A DNA stretch of 21,588 bases, from the NCBI GenBank assembly GCA_937896835.1, contig CALBOJ010000131.1, forward strand, positions 1-21,588. Reading direction: 5' to 3'. Numbering within the stretch: position 1 is the stretch's first letter; each line of letters opens with the position of its first letter. The notes under the pieces were generated by a model. The model saw nothing but the letters and a program-made list of their open reading frames with translations, had not been told where the DNA came from and searched no databases. The position numbers and the translations under genes were made by a program. Source of the DNA: an uncultured Collinsella sp. (GTDB taxonomy: Bacteria; Actinomycetota; Coriobacteriia; Coriobacteriales; Coriobacteriaceae). Below are positions 6,779-14,506 of the stretch, piece by piece.

Positions 6779-7783
6779 TTACTGGTGTTGGGAGCGCCAA
6801 GCGGTGGGGGTGGTGCCGGTGTGTTGCTTGAAGGCTTGGGCGAAGGCGGCCTGCTGAGGGTAGCCTAGACGCTCTGCCACCTGCGCTATCGTGAGCGCGC
6901 TATCGGCCAAAAGGTCCTGTGCTCGCTCCATACGGCGTCTGCGAATGTAGGCGCCCAGGGACTCGCCAGTTTGGGCCTTAAAGGTGGCGCATAGCTTGGA
7001 GCGGCTTGTGTAGAGCCTCTCGGCCACCTCGTTGATACCCACACGTCTGCCTTTGTCGAGCTCGCACTCAATCATCGCCGTTGCTTCTTCGGCAATGGTC
7101 GCGCTGGCGCGTGTGTCTGCCGCCTGCTGCGCCTGCTTGTGGGCCGCGCGCGAACAGGCGAGCTCCGCGACCATGGTCTCCACGATGCCTTGCATATAGA
7201 CGTGTCCGCCTACGGTGCGGGCGCGGTCCTCGTTAATCCGGCGCAGCGTGTGGCAGATGGCAGACGTCGCCTCCTCGTGCCACGACTCGGCAAACGCTTC
7301 AAAGACTCCTGCGAACTCAGTGGGATACCGATGCTCCAGCTCGTCAAAATACCCGGGCAAAAAGAGCACCGAGCGCGAGTGATAAAGCTGCCCTGCAAAC
7401 AGCGGACTTAGCTCCTCGCCGCAGCTATCTTGGATAAAGCTGCACACCGCGCTGTTCGGCCACGGTCCATGCAGGGGTTTAAGGTTCGCAGGCGTTATGC
7501 CGGCTTCGGGCATGCACATGAGCGTGGGCGCGCTGACCTCGCTCACGCACGCGTACGGTTCGGGTGTGTATTCGGCCAGGTACATATCGTGCGTCGGGGT
7601 AATGTAATGCTCCATGACGATGCAGGCAGGGGAGAGGGGCATGATCCATGCGCGTCCGTGCGCCCGATCGTTTGCCACCTCGCCGGTAAAGACGGCGCCC
7701 TTGCCGGTAAGCTCCAGGCCAAACTGCTCAAACTGCGGTGCATAGAGCTCGGTTATGTCGGTCGCTGCCCGCCGTATTTGCAA
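6779..7783 (-). CDS. AraC-family transcriptional regulator
   Basis: This 334-residue protein carries a C-terminal AraC/XylS DNA-binding domain (about 235-334) with two helix-turn-helix units: GINEVAERLYTSRSKLCATFK (about 249-269) and LTIAQVAERLGYPQQAAFAQAF (about 297-318), ending HTGTTPTAWR. The N-terminal 200 residues are an unrecognised sensor domain. The start is read as TTG at 7783 (minus strand), preceded by AAGGAAAGGGA at good spacing. The gene is divergent from the two ABC genes across 114 nt, which is typical of an activator and its target. The layout is like ybtA next to ybtPQ, where an AraC protein responds to a ferri-siderophore. The inducer here is unknown. Confidence 0.93.
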   Translation of the reverse strand: MQIRRAATDITELYAPQFEQFGLELTGKGAVFTGEVANDRAHGRAWIMPLSPACIVMEHYITPTHDMYLAEYTPEPYACVSEVSAPTLMCMPEAGITPANLKPLHGPWPNSAVCSFIQDSCGEELSPLFAGQLYHSRSVLFLPGYFDELEHRYPTEFAGVFEAFAESWHEEATSAICHTLRRINEDRARTVGGHVYMQGIVETMVAELACSRAAHKQAQQAADTRASATIAEEATAMIECELDKGRRVGINEVAERLYTSRSKLCATFKAQTGESLGAYIRRRRMERAQDLLADSALTIAQVAERLGYPQQAAFAQAFKQHTGTTPTAWRSQHQ

Positions 7784-7825
7784 AAGCGTCCCTTTCCTTT
7801 GCAGAAACGTCCACGCCTGGCTCGA

Positions 7826-7843
7826 TTGTGAGCCATGGCTAAC
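7826..7843. promoter_or_regulatory. Candidate operator between AraC gene and ABC genes
   Basis: A near-palindrome centred on AGCCATGGCT spans about 7826-7846, with flanks TGTG and AACACA. It overlaps a possible -35 (TTGTGA, 7826-7831) paired with AATGAT at 7849-7854. The same core recurs in front of the P-type ATPase unit at 11548-11565. A second small inverted repeat, AATGA-TAAGT-TCATT, lies at 7849-7863. Confidence 0.45.
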
Positions 7844-7897
7844 ACATCAATGATAAGTTCATTACGGTTAACTCTCAAGCCGTTAGAAAGGAATCTC

Positions 7898-9721
7898 ATG
7901 GCAAAGGGATCAAAAAAGGAAGGCGGCGGTATCGGCGAGCTGCTTGCATATGCCGGCGACCGTAAATCCCTAACATATTTGGGCATGGCCCTCTCGGCGC
8001 TCTCGCAGCTGCTGAGCTTTGGCCCGTACGTGTGCATTTGGCTTGTCGCGCGCGATCTGATCGCCGTGGCACCTAACTGGAGCGAAGCCTGCGGCATCGC
8101 GACGTATGGCTGGTGGGCCGTGGGGTTTGCGCTGGCAAGCATCGTGGTCTATTTCGTGGGGCTCATGTGCACGCACCTGTCTGCGTTTCGCTGCGCGTCC
8201 AATATTCGCAAGACTACGAGCGAGCACCTGCTTAAGCTGCCGCTTGGCTACTTTAACACACACGCCACCGGTGAGCTGCGCCGTATCGTAGACGGATGCG
8301 CCGCTTCCACAGAGACTTTGCTCGCACACATGCTGCCCGATATCGCAGGCGCCGCCGCCATGGTCGTGGGCTTGCTCGTGCTGCTTTTCGCCCTCGATTG
8401 GCGCTTGGGCGCGGCATGCCTCATTTCGGTGGCCGTTTCGTTTTGCGCCATGGCCACCATGATGAGCGGCAAGGGCGCCGAGTTTATGAAGGCCTACATG
8501 GGCGCGCTGGTCAAGATGAACAAGACCGGCACCGAATACGTGCGCGGCATCCCCGTGGTCAAGGTGTTCCAGCAGACGGTCTACTCCTTTAAGGCGTTCC
8601 ACGACGCGATCGCCGAATACGCCGACATGGCGCAAAACTATGCGGGCACGTTCTGCCGAGGCCCGCAGGTGCTCAACCTTACCGCGCTCAATGGTCTTGT
8701 GACATTCCTGTTGCCCGTGGCGTTGCTGTTGGCGCCGGGCGAGACGGACTTCGCGCATTTTATGGCCAACTTCACGTTTTACGCGATATTTTCGGCCGTG
8801 GTACCAACGGCCATGACCAAGCTCATGTTTGTGGGCGAGGCCTCTCAGATGAGTGCCGATTCGCTGGCTCGCATTCGAAGCGTCATGGATTCCAAGCAGC
8901 TCTCCGTGCCTGCCCAGCCCAAGCACCCCGCCGGCGGCGACGTGCGATTTGAGGACGTGAGCTTTACCTACGAGGGTGCCGAGGCACCTGCCGTCAACCA
9001 TGTGAGCTTTAGCGTTTCTGCAGGTAGCACCCTCGCGTTGGTGGGTCCCTCTGGCGGCGGTAAGTCAACCTGTGCCAGTCTGATCCCGCGTTTTTGGGAT
9101 GTTTCCGCAGGTCGTGTGCTCGTAGGCGGTGTAGACGTTCGCGACATGGATCCGCACGAGCTTATGGACCAGGTCGCCTTTGTGTTTCAGACCAACCAGC
9201 TGTTCCGGCAAACACTTGCCGATAACGTGCGTGCCTCCAAGCCTACAGCTACTGACGACGAAGTGCGCGCGGCCCTCTCCGCGGCCCAGTGCGACGATAT
9301 CGTGGCCAAGCTCCCGCAGGGCATCGACACCATGCTCGGCGCCGGCGGGGCGTACCTTTCGGGCGGCGAGGTCCAGCGCGTGGCACTCGCCCGCGCAATC
9401 CTTAAGGACGCGCCCATCGTGGTGCTCGATGAGGCCACAGCGTTTGCCGACCCCGAGAACGAGGCGCTCATCCAGCGTGCCTTTAGCAAACTGGCGGCGG
9501 GTCGCACAGTCATTATGATCGCGCACCGGCTTTCGACCGTGGTGGGGGCCGACAAGATCGTGGTGCTCAACCAAGGTAGCGTGCAGGAGACTGGCACCCA
9601 TGCCGAGTTGCTGTCCCAAGAGGGTCTGTATGCCAAGATGTGGGCCGAATACGAACAGGCCGCGAGCTGGAAGATCACTGCTGCCGCGGATGCCGCCGTC
9701 ACGAAGGGAGGCGAGGCCTAA
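7898..9721 (+). CDS. ABC transporter half-unit 1 (YbtP/IrtA-like TMD-NBD)
   Basis: This 607-residue protein joins an exporter-fold membrane domain (about 25-320, six predicted segments) to a nucleotide-binding domain (about 349-580). Visible motifs are Walker A GPSGGGKST (383-391), signature LSGGE (487-491), Walker B IVVLDEA (507-513) and H-loop His543. The D-loop region reads DEATAFADPENE rather than the usual DEATASLD; this AFADPEN form is, from memory, characteristic of YbtP/Q- and IrtA/B-type importers of metal-siderophore complexes. I chose the ATG at 7898 because AAAGGA (7887-7892) precedes it; an in-frame ATG at 7835 lacks such a site. It abuts the second ABC gene, so a heterodimer is likely. 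The substrate is inferred only. Confidence 0.93.
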   Translation: MAKGSKKEGGGIGELLAYAGDRKSLTYLGMALSALSQLLSFGPYVCIWLVARDLIAVAPNWSEACGIATYGWWAVGFALASIVVYFVGLMCTHLSAFRCASNIRKTTSEHLLKLPLGYFNTHATGELRRIVDGCAASTETLLAHMLPDIAGAAAMVVGLLVLLFALDWRLGAACLISVAVSFCAMATMMSGKGAEFMKAYMGALVKMNKTGTEYVRGIPVVKVFQQTVYSFKAFHDAIAEYADMAQNYAGTFCRGPQVLNLTALNGLVTFLLPVALLLAPGETDFAHFMANFTFYAIFSAVVPTAMTKLMFVGEASQMSADSLARIRSVMDSKQLSVPAQPKHPAGGDVRFEDVSFTYEGAEAPAVNHVSFSVSAGSTLALVGPSGGGKSTCASLIPRFWDVSAGRVLVGGVDVRDMDPHELMDQVAFVFQTNQLFRQTLADNVRASKPTATDDEVRAALSAAQCDDIVAKLPQGIDTMLGAGGAYLSGGEVQRVALARAILKDAPIVVLDEATAFADPENEALIQRAFSKLAAGRTVIMIAHRLSTVVGADKIVVLNQGSVQETGTHAELLSQEGLYAKMWAEYEQAASWKITAAADAAVTKGGEA

Positions 9722-11479
9722 ATGTTCGCCTCATTCCAAAAGAAGTATTTCCTATCCGATAAAGGCGTCGCCGGCGTAAAACGCGGCATTTTCTGGACCG
9801 CGCTCACCAATCTCATTACCATGGCCGGCATGGGCTTATTGTTCCTGGTCATGGCCGGTTTTGTCGAACATCTCGCCACCGGTGCCGACCTGCCGGATGC
9901 CCTGCCGATTGTGGGCGGCCTCCTGGTCTTTTTCGTGTTGCTCTTTGCCTCTAACTGGCAGCAGTATTACTACACCTACTGCATCTTTTACGAGGAGTGC
10001 GGCAAGCAGCGTATGGAGATCGCCGAGCGCTTGCGCAAGCTGCCGCTGTCGTTTTTTGGCCGTCGTGATCTGGCCGATTTAACCGAGACCATTATGGGCG
10101 ACGTCCAGGCCATGGAGCACGCCTACAGCCACGTGCTGGGAGAGCTTTGGGGTGCCATCATCGCAAGCGTCATTGTGTTCGTGGCGTCGCTGTTCTTTTG
10201 CTGGCAGCTGGCGATTGCGGCGTTTTGGAGCGTTCCCGTGGCCTTTGCCGTGCTGTATCTGACGCGCGGCCCCATGATCCCGGTGTTCGACCATGTGCGT
10301 GCCGAGAAGGTCAAGGTTACCGAGGCGATCCAGGAGACGCTCGACTGCGTGCGCGAGATCCGCGCCACCAACCAGGAGGCTCATTATCTTGAGGGGCTCA
10401 ACGCCGTGATCGATGCCGAGGAGCGCGAGACCACCAAGGGCGAGCTCGCCAATGGGCTTTTGGTCAACTCCGCCTTTGCCATCCTGCGCCTGGGGATTGC
10501 CACCACGTTGGTCACGGGCGCTGCGATGGTCGCCTCCGGCCGGGTCGACTTTTTGGTGATGTTTGCCTTCCTGCTCATGGTGAGCCGCATCTATGCGCCC
10601 TTCGATCAGGCACTGATGCTGATGTCCGAGCTGTTTGCCGCCGAGTCGTCGGCCAAGCGCATGCGCTCCATCATGGAAGAGCCCGTGGCGCGGGGCAGCG
10701 AGCAGTTTGAGCCCGTAGGTCATGACGTGGTGTTCGATCACGTGGCATTTGGTTATGGTGCGGGCGAGGACGGCCGCGCCGGCGAGAAAGTTCTTACCGA
10801 TGTGAGCTTTGCCGCCAAAGAAGGGGAGGTCACGGCACTGGTCGGTCCTTCGGGTTCCGGTAAGTCCACGGTGAGCCGCCTGGCCGCGCGCTTTTGGGAC
10901 GCCACCGAAGGCACGGTCACCGTGGGCGGCGTGGATGTTGCAAGCGTGGATCCCGAGGTGTTGCTGCGCGACTACGCCATTGTGTTCCAAGACGTGTTGC
11001 TCTTTGACGACACGGTGATGGGAAACATCCGTCTTGGTCGTCGCGATGCCACCGATGAGGAAGTGCTTGCTGCCGCGCGTGCCGCCAACTGCGACGAGTT
11101 TGTGAGCCGCATGCCGCAGGGCTATGACACCATGATCGGCGAGAACGGCTCCAAGCTGTCCGGCGGTGAGCGCCAGCGCATCTCTATCGCCCGTGCGCTG
11201 CTCAAAGACGCGCCGATCGTGTTGCTGGACGAGGCGACGGCGAGCTTGGATGTGGAGAACGAGACCGTGGTTCAGCAGGCGCTCTCCCGTCTGCTTGCAG
11301 GTAAGACGGTTATCGTTATTGCCCACCGTATGCGTACGGTGGAAAATGCCGACAAAATCGTTGTACTCAAGGATGGTGTGGTTGCCGAGCAGGGCACTCC
11401 GGCGCAGCTCAAGGCGGCAGGTGGAGAATTCGCCCGCATGGTGGCGCTGCAAAAGGAAGCAGCTACCTGGCAGTTGTAA
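9722..11479 (+). CDS. ABC transporter half-unit 2 (YbtQ/IrtB-like TMD-NBD)
   Basis: This 585-residue partner has a membrane domain (about 22-315) and a nucleotide-binding domain (about 335-575). Motifs are Walker A GPSGSGKST (375-383), signature LSGGERQR (479-486), Walker B IVLLDEA (499-505) with a conventional DEATASLDVENE, and H-loop His535. The ATG directly follows the TAA of the first ABC gene, with AAGGGAGGCGAGG upstream as a ribosome binding site. Two consecutive half-transporters in one transcription unit normally form a heterodimer. An AraC regulator beside the pair supports uptake of an inducing ligand, possibly a siderophore or other chelate. The fold alone would also allow peptide or drug export. 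Confidence 0.93.
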   Translation: MFASFQKKYFLSDKGVAGVKRGIFWTALTNLITMAGMGLLFLVMAGFVEHLATGADLPDALPIVGGLLVFFVLLFASNWQQYYYTYCIFYEECGKQRMEIAERLRKLPLSFFGRRDLADLTETIMGDVQAMEHAYSHVLGELWGAIIASVIVFVASLFFCWQLAIAAFWSVPVAFAVLYLTRGPMIPVFDHVRAEKVKVTEAIQETLDCVREIRATNQEAHYLEGLNAVIDAEERETTKGELANGLLVNSAFAILRLGIATTLVTGAAMVASGRVDFLVMFAFLLMVSRIYAPFDQALMLMSELFAAESSAKRMRSIMEEPVARGSEQFEPVGHDVVFDHVAFGYGAGEDGRAGEKVLTDVSFAAKEGEVTALVGPSGSGKSTVSRLAARFWDATEGTVTVGGVDVASVDPEVLLRDYAIVFQDVLLFDDTVMGNIRLGRRDATDEEVLAAARAANCDEFVSRMPQGYDTMIGENGSKLSGGERQRISIARALLKDAPIVLLDEATASLDVENETVVQQALSRLLAGKTVIVIAHRMRTVENADKIVVLKDGVVAEQGTPAQLKAAGGEFARMVALQKEAATWQL

Positions 11480-11487
11480 GAAGGGGC

Positions 11488-11504
11488 AAAGGGACAGTCC
11501 CTTT
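11488..11504. repeat. Palindrome copy 2 (AAAGGGACAGTCCCTTT)
   Basis: The 17-nt core is identical to the centre of the 33-nt palindrome at 6692-6724. The right flank (CTCACATTG) stays close to copy 1 (GTCACATTG), while the left flank is degraded. It lies 8 nt after the second ABC gene and just upstream of the -35 of the next unit. Confidence 0.8.
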
Positions 11505-11510
11505 CTCACA

Positions 11511-11539
11511 TTGACAATCGGTTACTCCGCATCGTTAAT
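11511..11539 (+). promoter_or_regulatory. Predicted promoter of the small protein-P-type ATPase unit
   Basis: A perfect -35, TTGACA (11511-11516), lies 17 nt from GTTAAT (11534-11539), a four-of-six -10. The start point would be near 11546, leaving a leader of about 130 nt. Confidence 0.6.
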
Positions 11540-11547
11540 TTTCAAAA

Positions 11548-11565
11548 GGTTAGCCATGGCTGACC
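11548..11565. promoter_or_regulatory. Candidate operator upstream of the P-type ATPase unit
   Basis: GGTTAGCCATGGCTGACC is an 18-nt near-palindrome placed at the predicted transcription start. Its AGCCATGGCT centre matches the site in front of the ABC genes (7831-7840). Its arms resemble half-sites of iron-dependent DtxR/IdeR boxes (TTAGGTTAG) but are set wider apart. An alternative reading is a start codon context: ATG at 11555 would encode a six-residue peptide, MADLDS. Confidence 0.45.
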
Positions 11566-11625
11566 TAGATAGTTAGATAAAATTGAGATATTTCAAAAGC
11601 GTGCTCGAGCAAACTTGTTTACTCG

Positions 11626-11659
11626 GGTGCTGAAGCACCATGCCGCGTCCAATGCGGCA
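11626..11659 (+). other. Two hairpins in the leader of the small protein gene
   Basis: GGTGC-TGAA-GCACC (11626-11639, five-base-pair stem, four-base loop) is followed by TGCCGC-GTCCAAT-GCGGCA (11641-11659). They end one base before the ribosome binding site AAGGGAGAAG. They may stabilise the mRNA or control translation of the downstream gene. Confidence 0.5.
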
Positions 11660-11674
11660 AAAGGGAGAAGCAAC

Positions 11675-11920
11675 ATGAAGAAGTCGACGTTCAATACCCT
11701 GCTTGTCGGTGGCGGTTTTCTGCTTGGCACGGCCGGCATCAAGCTGCTTACCAGCGCTCCGGTCAAGAATGCCTGCGTTCAGGGCATTGCGTGCGGCATG
11801 CGCATCAAGAACGGCTACCAGGACATGGTCGAGCAGGCCAAGGCTAATGTCGACGACATGGTTGCCGAGGCTGCCTACATCACCCAGAGCGAGGCCGCTG
11901 CTGACGAGGCAACCGAGTAA
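11675..11920 (+). CDS. Small membrane protein (DUF6110-like)
   Basis: This 81-residue protein has a short basic start (MKKSTF), a glycine-rich hydrophobic segment at about 8-27 (TLLVGGGFLLGTAGIKLLTS), then a soluble amphipathic part (KNACVQGIACGMRIKNGYQDMVEQAKANVDDM) and an acidic tail. It resembles the small proteins annotated DUF6110 that I recall next to P1B-type ATPases; that family name is from memory. I chose the ATG at 11675 because of AAGGGAGAAG (11661-11670); an upstream in-frame ATG at 11615 lacks a site. The ATPase gene begins 18 nt after its stop, so both are probably co-transcribed. Cys34 and Cys40 could bind metal, which is untested. Confidence 0.82.
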   Translation: MKKSTFNTLLVGGGFLLGTAGIKLLTSAPVKNACVQGIACGMRIKNGYQDMVEQAKANVDDMVAEAAYITQSEAAADEATE

Positions 11921-11938
11921 CGCTCCCAGGCACAAACT

Positions 11939-14014
11939 ATGAGATTCTCGATTATCAGCGAGATCCCCGGCAGGACCCGCCTCCAGTTGGCGGGTCCTGT
12001 GCCAGAGAGCGATCTCGATGCGCTTCTAAAGCTCAGTGGCGAAATCGATGGCGTGCGCAAGGTGCACGTCTACGGCCGCATCGGCCAGATGGCGCTCGAA
12101 TATGACGAGCAGCGTCGTGCAGGCGTGCTCGATGCTCTGGGCGCACTCGACGCCCAGGCCATTGCCGACGCAAAGACGGGTTACGTGATGCAGCTTGAGC
12201 CACGCAAGCACAAGCTCGTTATGGATCTTGCCACACTCATCGGCGCTCACTATGCGCGCCGATGGTTTTTGCCCACGCCCCTGCGTGCGGTGTTTGTCGT
12301 AGCCGGTTACATGACCTTTTTGCGCGCCGCCCTCCGTGAGCTCGCGCAGCCGCGCCTGACCGTTCCCGTGCTTGACGCGTCGGCCATCGGCATTTCGTTC
12401 GTCAAACGTGATGTCGACACCGCAGGGCAGACGATGTTCCTGCTCAACGTGGGCGAATTGCTCGAGGACTACACCCGCGCCATGAGCGAAAACGAGCTCA
12501 TCAACTCGCTGCTCGATGTGCCCGACAAGGCGCAAAAGGTCGTCGGCGACACCGAGGTAAGCGTTGCCGCGACCGAGCTTGAGCCCGGTGACTTGGTGGC
12601 CGTGCGCACCGGCATGTCCATCTGCATTGACGGCGTCGTCGAGCAGGGAAGCGCCATGGTCAACCAGGCGACCCTGACCGGCGAGCCGCTTGCCGTCGAG
12701 CGCAGCGCAGGCGACGACGTGTTCGCCGGAACCGTCGTGGAAGACGGCAGCATCTTGGTGCGCGTGCGCGCCAACACGGCGCAGACCAAGCTGCGCTCGA
12801 TCGTCTCGCTCGTGCAGACGGCCGACTCGCTCAAGTCCGAGGGCCAGTCGCACATGGAAGACCTCGCCAACAAGATCGTCCCGTGGAACTTCCTGCTCGC
12901 GGGCCTGGTTGCGCTCACCACGCGCAGTCTCATTAAGACCTCGGCGGCACTGATGGTCGACTACTCGTGCGCGCTTAAGCTCACGGGTTCCGTTGCCGTC
13001 ATGACCGCTATGAGCGATGCTGCCAAGATGGGCGTCATGGTCAAGGGCGCGAAGTACTTTGAGTCGTTTGCCAAGGCCGATACCATTGTCTTTGACAAGA
13101 CCGGTACGCTGACCGAGGCCCAGCCGCGTCTAGCTTGCGTGCTCACGACCGACGGCTGGAGCGAGGACGAGGTCCTGCGCCTTTCCGCTTGCTTGGAGGA
13201 GCATTTTCCGCATCCGGTGGCGCGTGCCGTGGTCAATGCGGCACGTGAGCGCGGGCTCGAGCACCGCGAGCGCCATGCTGCCGTCGAGTACATCGTGGCG
13301 CACGGCATCGCTTCGTCCATCGAAGGGCGTCGCGCCATCATCGGTTCAGCGCACTTTGTATTCGAGGACGAGGGCGCGCAGCTCGAGTCCGACATCAAGG
13401 AACGCATTGAGTCCCAGATGCAGGGGCTGTCGCCGCTGTATCTGGCGGTCGACGGCACCGTTGTGGGCGTGCTCGGCATCGAGGATCCGCTCAAGCCCGG
13501 GGTCCGCGAGGCCATCGCCGACCTGCATGCGCTGGGCGTTAAGCACGTGGTCATGCTCACGGGCGACTCGGAGCGCACGGCCGAGCGCATTGCTCGCGCG
13601 GCTGGTGTCGATGAGTTTAAGGCCGAGCTGCTGCCCGAGGACAAGTACGCCTATGTGGAGCGGATTAAGCGCGAGGGGCGCCACGTTGCCATGGTGGGCG
13701 ACGGCGTCAACGATTCGCCGGCGCTCGGTTTGGCCGACGTGGGCCTGGCCATGGGTGGCGGAAGCGACATCGCCAAAGAGGTCGCCGACATCATCTTGAC
13801 CGACACGGATCTCGCCGCGATCGTGCGCCTGCGCCGCATGAGCCAGGGGCTTATCGACCGTCTGACGAGTTCGTATTCAAGGGTGATGCTCACCAACTCG
13901 GCGCTATTGGCATTGGGTATTACCGGCATGATCACTCCGCAGACGTCGTCACTACTGCACAACGGCTCAACGATCGCCTACAGCTTGGGCAACGCGAAGG
14001 CATATCTGCGCTAG
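11939..14014 (+). CDS. P1B-like heavy-metal translocating P-type ATPase
   Basis: This 691-residue transporter couples ATP hydrolysis to metal movement across a membrane. The N-terminal 75 residues look like an HMA-type domain but lack CxxC and instead carry EIPGRTRLQL (8-17). The actuator domain has TLTGEP (Glu249), the phosphorylation site is Asp386 (DKTGTLTE), the nucleotide domain has the His425-Pro426 pair (HFPHPV), and the hinge is GDGVNDSPA (587-595). The membrane metal-site motif reads DYSCALKL (341-348): SCA instead of CPC, a form I associate with the P1B-6 subgroup, linked to iron and to ferrosomes in other bacteria. The ribosome binding site is weak (CCAGG), which suggests coupling to the small upstream gene. 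The metal is not determined. Confidence 0.92.
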   Translation: MRFSIISEIPGRTRLQLAGPVPESDLDALLKLSGEIDGVRKVHVYGRIGQMALEYDEQRRAGVLDALGALDAQAIADAKTGYVMQLEPRKHKLVMDLATLIGAHYARRWFLPTPLRAVFVVAGYMTFLRAALRELAQPRLTVPVLDASAIGISFVKRDVDTAGQTMFLLNVGELLEDYTRAMSENELINSLLDVPDKAQKVVGDTEVSVAATELEPGDLVAVRTGMSICIDGVVEQGSAMVNQATLTGEPLAVERSAGDDVFAGTVVEDGSILVRVRANTAQTKLRSIVSLVQTADSLKSEGQSHMEDLANKIVPWNFLLAGLVALTTRSLIKTSAALMVDYSCALKLTGSVAVMTAMSDAAKMGVMVKGAKYFESFAKADTIVFDKTGTLTEAQPRLACVLTTDGWSEDEVLRLSACLEEHFPHPVARAVVNAARERGLEHRERHAAVEYIVAHGIASSIEGRRAIIGSAHFVFEDEGAQLESDIKERIESQMQGLSPLYLAVDGTVVGVLGIEDPLKPGVREAIADLHALGVKHVVMLTGDSERTAERIARAAGVDEFKAELLPEDKYAYVERIKREGRHVAMVGDGVNDSPALGLADVGLAMGGGSDIAKEVADIILTDTDLAAIVRLRRMSQGLIDRLTSSYSRVMLTNSALLALGITGMITPQTSSLLHNGSTIAYSLGNAKAYLR

Positions 14015-14033
14015 CACTTTTACTTTAGTTTTC

Positions 14034-14079
14034 GGCCTGCATTTGGGCGGTGTTGCAGCCGCCAGAATGCAGGCCTTTT
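14034..14079. terminator. Predicted terminator after the P-type ATPase
   Basis: GGCCTGCATT (14034-14043) pairs perfectly with AATGCAGGCC (14066-14075); an inner GGCGG/CCGCC stem extends the hairpin. TTTT follows on the plus strand. Confidence 0.75.
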
Positions 14080-14083
14080 GCGT

Positions 14084-14112
14084 TTGACCATGTGCTAGCA
14101 GCAATATATAGT
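14084..14112 (+). promoter_or_regulatory. Promoter of the toxin-antitoxin operon
   Basis: TTGACC (14084-14089) and TATAGT (14107-14112) are each one base from consensus with a 17-nt spacer. Transcription should begin near 14119. Confidence 0.75.
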
Positions 14113-14121
14113 TGTGCTAGC
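14092..14121. promoter_or_regulatory. Paired GTGCTAGC operator sites
   Basis: GTGCTAGC occurs at 14092-14099 and again at 14114-14121, 22 bp apart, about two helical turns. The first copy sits in the promoter spacer and the second at the transcription start; the inner GCTAGC is palindromic. This is the expected layout for autorepression by an RHH antitoxin. Confidence 0.65.
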
Positions 14122-14152
14122 TAAGATAGCAGAAGTCGAAGGTGAGGTTGAG

Positions 14153-14506
14153 ATGGGTGCTGTTGGCGGCATGGCGCAGGTGAACGTTCGCGTGGATCGC
14201 CAGGTCAAGAACCGTGCCGAGGAAGCGCTGCGGCTTTCGGGCGGGTCACTGCCCGAGCTCATCAAAAAGGTGGTGGCCAAGGTCGCGCAGGGTGGCGGGC
14301 AGTGCGAGGAAGTGCTTGCGGCCGTCGACGACCGGCAGCAGACCGTCGCGCCCGATACTCCGTTCGCCGCATCATGGGCGGCGGCGGATCAGCTTTACGC
14401 GGACCTGGGCATCGCTACGTCGCCCGTATCCGACGATCGCGGTTGGGAAACAATCTATTCCGAAGCCATGGACGAGCGCTATCGCCAAAAGGGGATGATC
14501 CAGTGA
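14153..14506 (+). CDS. RelB/DinJ-like ribbon-helix-helix antitoxin
   Basis: This 117-residue protein starts with an RHH DNA-binding domain: MAQVNVRVDRQVKNRAEEALRL, a beta strand and first helix, then GGSLPELIKKVVAKVAQG. The C-terminal 60 residues (FAASWAAADQLYADLG, then DDRGWETIYSEAMDERY) probably wrap around the toxin. I chose the ATG at 14153, preceded by AAGGTGAGG (14139-14147); an alternative ATG lies at 14171. A GTG at 14114 lies before the predicted transcription start. The toxin gene overlaps the stop by four bases. It is longer than the roughly 85-100 residues typical of RelB/DinJ proteins. Confidence 0.85.
   Translation: MGAVGGMAQVNVRVDRQVKNRAEEALRLSGGSLPELIKKVVAKVAQGGGQCEEVLAAVDDRQQTVAPDTPFAASWAAADQLYADLGIATSPVSDDRGWETIYSEAMDERYRQKGMIQ

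Noticed and set aside
10079..11509. 476-codon minus-strand frame opposite the second ABC gene
   Set aside because: Antisense shadow; the plus strand carries complete ABC motifs in order.
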